Origin: Lachnospiraceae bacterium
GTDB taxonomy: Bacteria > Bacillota > Clostridia > Lachnospirales > Lachnospiraceae
Assembly (NCBI GenBank): GCA_021205385.1
Contig: JAJPXQ010000060.1
Location: 1-34,863, forward strand
Direction: 5' to 3'
DNA length: 34,863 nucleotides
Shown: positions 33,700 through 34,863 of the stretch, one piece after another
How positions within the stretch are numbered: position 1 is the stretch's first letter
Layout of the letters: the number at the start of each line of letters is the position of its first letter
Notes under the pieces: model-generated
Seen by the model: the letters and a program-made list of their open reading frames with translations, nothing else
Database searches by the model: none
What the model was told of the DNA's origin: nothing
Program-made: the position numbers and the translations under genes

Positions 33700-34203
33700 C
33701 TTTGCAAGGGGACGAAAGACGGTTTTTCTCCCGATAAAGCAGATAAACTGGACAATCAGAACGCCGGCCAGAATGCCGATGCTGTCGATGCAGACATCCC
33801 GTTTGGAGGGGCCGCGTCCCGCTACAAAGGACTGATGGTATTCATCGAGCGCAGCGAAGCCTACGCAGAAACCGCCTGCCAGGATCGGCAGCCATAAGCC
33901 CTGGACGCCGTAGACATAGAGCGGAAAAGATACGGAGACCGCCAGCAGAAAGTATTCGGTCACATGGGCGAGCTTGCGCACATAGGGGTGGATCTTCTCT
34001 ATATAGAGGCTGACCTCGCTCTCAGACCAGTTCATCTCAAAAGCGTCATTCGCACAATCCACGATGATCTCGCTGACCTCGTAGCTTAAGCCCGCCGAGG
34101 CAGTGCCGTCCTGTGCCGAAAAAGAGAAGATCAGGCACATCATGCCGATCGCCGGCAGAAAGGAAAAGGGCTTTAAAAGCGCCCGTAAAAATGTTCTTAT
34201 CAT
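33685..34203 (-). CDS. VanZ-like membrane protein
   Basis: 172 aa with about four membrane helices. The VanZ family motif is seen as 'RKLAHVTEYFLL' (around 76-87) and 'DEYHQSFVAGRGPSKRDV' (around 118-136), the latter with the conserved Asp-Glu-x-x-Gln and Arg/Asp residues. VanZ itself gives low teicoplanin resistance in the vanA cluster; chromosomal homologues in Clostridia are common and mostly uncharacterised cell-surface proteins. The start has GAAGGAGA about 9 bases upstream and a promoter at 34269-34241. No van genes are near, so resistance should not be assumed. Confidence 0.88.
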   Translation of the reverse strand: MIRTFLRALLKPFSFLPAIGMMCLIFSFSAQDGTASAGLSYEVSEIIVDCANDAFEMNWSESEVSLYIEKIHPYVRKLAHVTEYFLLAVSVSFPLYVYGVQGLWLPILAGGFCVGFAALDEYHQSFVAGRGPSKRDVCIDSIGILAGVLIVQFICFIGRKTVFRPLAKKKRR

Positions 34204-34240
34204 ATAGAAGAATCTCCTTCGTCAAAATCAAATTTGCCTC

Positions 34241-34269
34241 ATCATAGCACGAAAAATACCGCTTGACAA
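34241..34269 (-). promoter_or_regulatory. Promoter of the VanZ-like gene
   Basis: Minus strand TTGTCA (34269-34264), 17-base spacer ending TGC, TATGAT (34246-34241), extended -10. Its -35 overlaps that of the plus-strand promoter at 34263. Confidence 0.75.
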
Positions 34270-34291
34270 GGAGAGAGGTATTTTATATAAT
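34263..34291 (+). promoter_or_regulatory. Perfect consensus sigma-A promoter facing right
   Basis: TTGACA (34263-34268), exactly 17 bases, TATAAT (34286-34291). It is the only promoter in the window with both boxes perfect. No protein gene follows on the plus strand. Confidence 0.75.
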
Positions 34292-34297
34292 AATCAA

Positions 34298-34395
34298 GCA
34301 TGCGTGCAGATGTACGCATGTATCCTGACTTTTGCAGGATAATAGAGCGAAAAAGGCCCTCAATCCCAGTATTTATGCTGGATTGAGGGCTTGTC
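34298..34395 (+). ncRNA. Candidate small structured RNA
   Basis: From the expected start of the consensus promoter, three consecutive stems can form: CATGCGT/ACGCATG (34299-34305, 34314-34320), TATCCTG/CAGGATA (34321-34327, 34335-34341) and the long terminator stem 34356-34390. This gives an RNA of roughly 100 bases. No known family was recognised; it may instead be an untranslated part of the flanking insertion sequence. Confidence 0.4.
34356..34390. terminator. Terminator of the transposase, also in position to end the candidate RNA
   Basis: A 13-bp stem with one bulged base (34356-34369 with 34378-34390). On the minus strand it is followed by CTTTTT, a good terminator for the transposase; on the plus strand by TTGTCATTTTG, weaker. 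Confidence 0.8.
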
Positions 34396-34423
34396 ATTTT
34401 GTCATATTTTCATGGAGAAATTT

Positions 34424-34863
34424 CTACTTTTTGGTTCCTGCTAAAACTTTTTTGATTTCTCCGAGGGTTCTGATCCGTTTTGAAAAATCAATGCCTGTTG
34501 CGGTTCCGATGTCTTTTAAAACTTCATCATAATAATCAAACAGGTAATAGTTTTGCTGCAGGAGACTGCATTGTGAGTTCGCAAGTGCTTCAAGTAATCG
34601 GGGGATGCTGTATTTGCGGTCGGTTTTTAATTCCAGTATCCTTGCAATGGTAAGCGCCACAAAACAGGTAAGGAAATGTGCTTCGATGTGCTCCCTCGTC
34701 CATACATATACAGGCCGTGCTTCCAGTTCACTTTTTGTCACTTTGAAGGATTCTTCAATCCGCCACAATCCTCTGTATATATCAATGATCTTATCGTCGG
34801 ATTCTTCCATTTCGCTGGTGAGCAGGACATAATAGCCATCAAATTTCTCTTCTTCCCGGATCA
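34424..34863 (-). mobile_element. IS1634-family transposase, C-terminal part, cut by window edge
   Basis: The open frame runs from the window edge (34863) to a TAG at 34426-34424, about 145 codons. It begins 'IREEEKFDGYYVLLTSE', then 'IYRGLWRIEESFKVTKSELEARPV' across roughly 25 residues, which holds the third catalytic acidic residue (Glu of 'IEESF') of a DDE transposase in the IS4/IS1634 style, then 'HIEAHFLTCFVAL'. The N-terminal part with the first two Asp lies outside. The base composition is visibly more A/T-rich than the housekeeping genes. The outer end of the element was not located; no clear terminal repeat could be paired because the other end is missing. Confidence 0.85.

Noticed and set aside
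30612-33755. Very long open frame antisense to rpoC (over 1000 codons), and similar long antisense frames over rpoB, 12567-14708 and others
   Set aside because: These mirror the codon bias of the real genes on the other strand, lack ribosome sites and give basic, low-information proteins.
33685-34203. VanZ as a glycopeptide resistance determinant
   Set aside because: No vanH, vanA, vanX, vanR or vanS genes are in the window; VanZ-like proteins are common in Clostridia chromosomes.
1-34863. CRISPR arrays, att sites, prophage or toxin-antitoxin genes
   Set aside because: No regularly spaced repeats, integrase, phage structural genes or small paired toxin-antitoxin frames with ribosome sites were seen.

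Overview
The window looks like chromosomal DNA of a Clostridia member, most likely Lachnospiraceae. The grounds are the strong Shine-Dalgarno sites, the sigma-A promoters with frequent TGn extended -10 boxes, the order rpmG-secE-nusG-rplK-rplA-[L10 leader]-rplJ-rplL-rpoB-rpoC, a two-unit DUF1540 protein, an AGCS sodium:alanine symporter and an IS1634-type transposase. TAA, TGA and TAG are all used as ordinary stops. No CRISPR array, tRNA or rRNA was seen.

Layout. (1) 1-3471: a catabolic-looking run of a uroporphyrinogen-decarboxylase-family methyltransferase, a zinc alcohol dehydrogenase and an MFS transporter that is broken by one in-frame TAG. (2) 3491-5565: a Cys-rich DUF1540 protein whose Shine-Dalgarno lies inside a terminator hairpin, then a sodium:alanine symporter on the minus strand with a terminator in its leader. 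(3) 5553-17951: surface glycan genes. A GT-C family membrane glycosyltransferase and a CotH-family protein diverge from back-to-back promoters. A separate promoter then drives rfbC, an ABC-2 permease, an ABC ATPase with a Wzt-like C-terminal domain, a methyltransferase-kinase fusion resembling the O-antigen capping enzyme WbdD, a two-domain GT2 transferase, an SGNH-fold protein and GtrA. Together these suggest a polysaccharide that is synthesised, capped and then exported by a Wzm/Wzt-type transporter.

(4) 18007-21960, minus strand: a small membrane protein and a P1B-type ATPase with an SCA metal motif, the pattern of the ferrosome FezA/FezB pair, followed by a lipoprotein metallophosphoesterase with its own promoter. 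(5) 22108-33699: a small unknown gene, then the ribosomal protein/RNA polymerase cluster. Its regulatory sites are visible: two L1-binding-like hairpins before rplK and rplA, an L10 leader with attenuator, a terminator after rplL and a separate rpoBC promoter. (6) 33685-34863: a VanZ-like membrane protein, a divergent promoter pair sharing a -35 element, a possible short structured RNA, and the 3' part of an IS1634-family transposase cut by the window edge.

Most notable: the WbdD/Wzm/Wzt-like capping-and-export module in an apparently Gram-positive genome, the fez-like iron organelle pair, the consensus promoter at 34263-34291 with no protein gene behind it, and several leader RNAs. Functions are inferred from recognised motifs; no database search was run.
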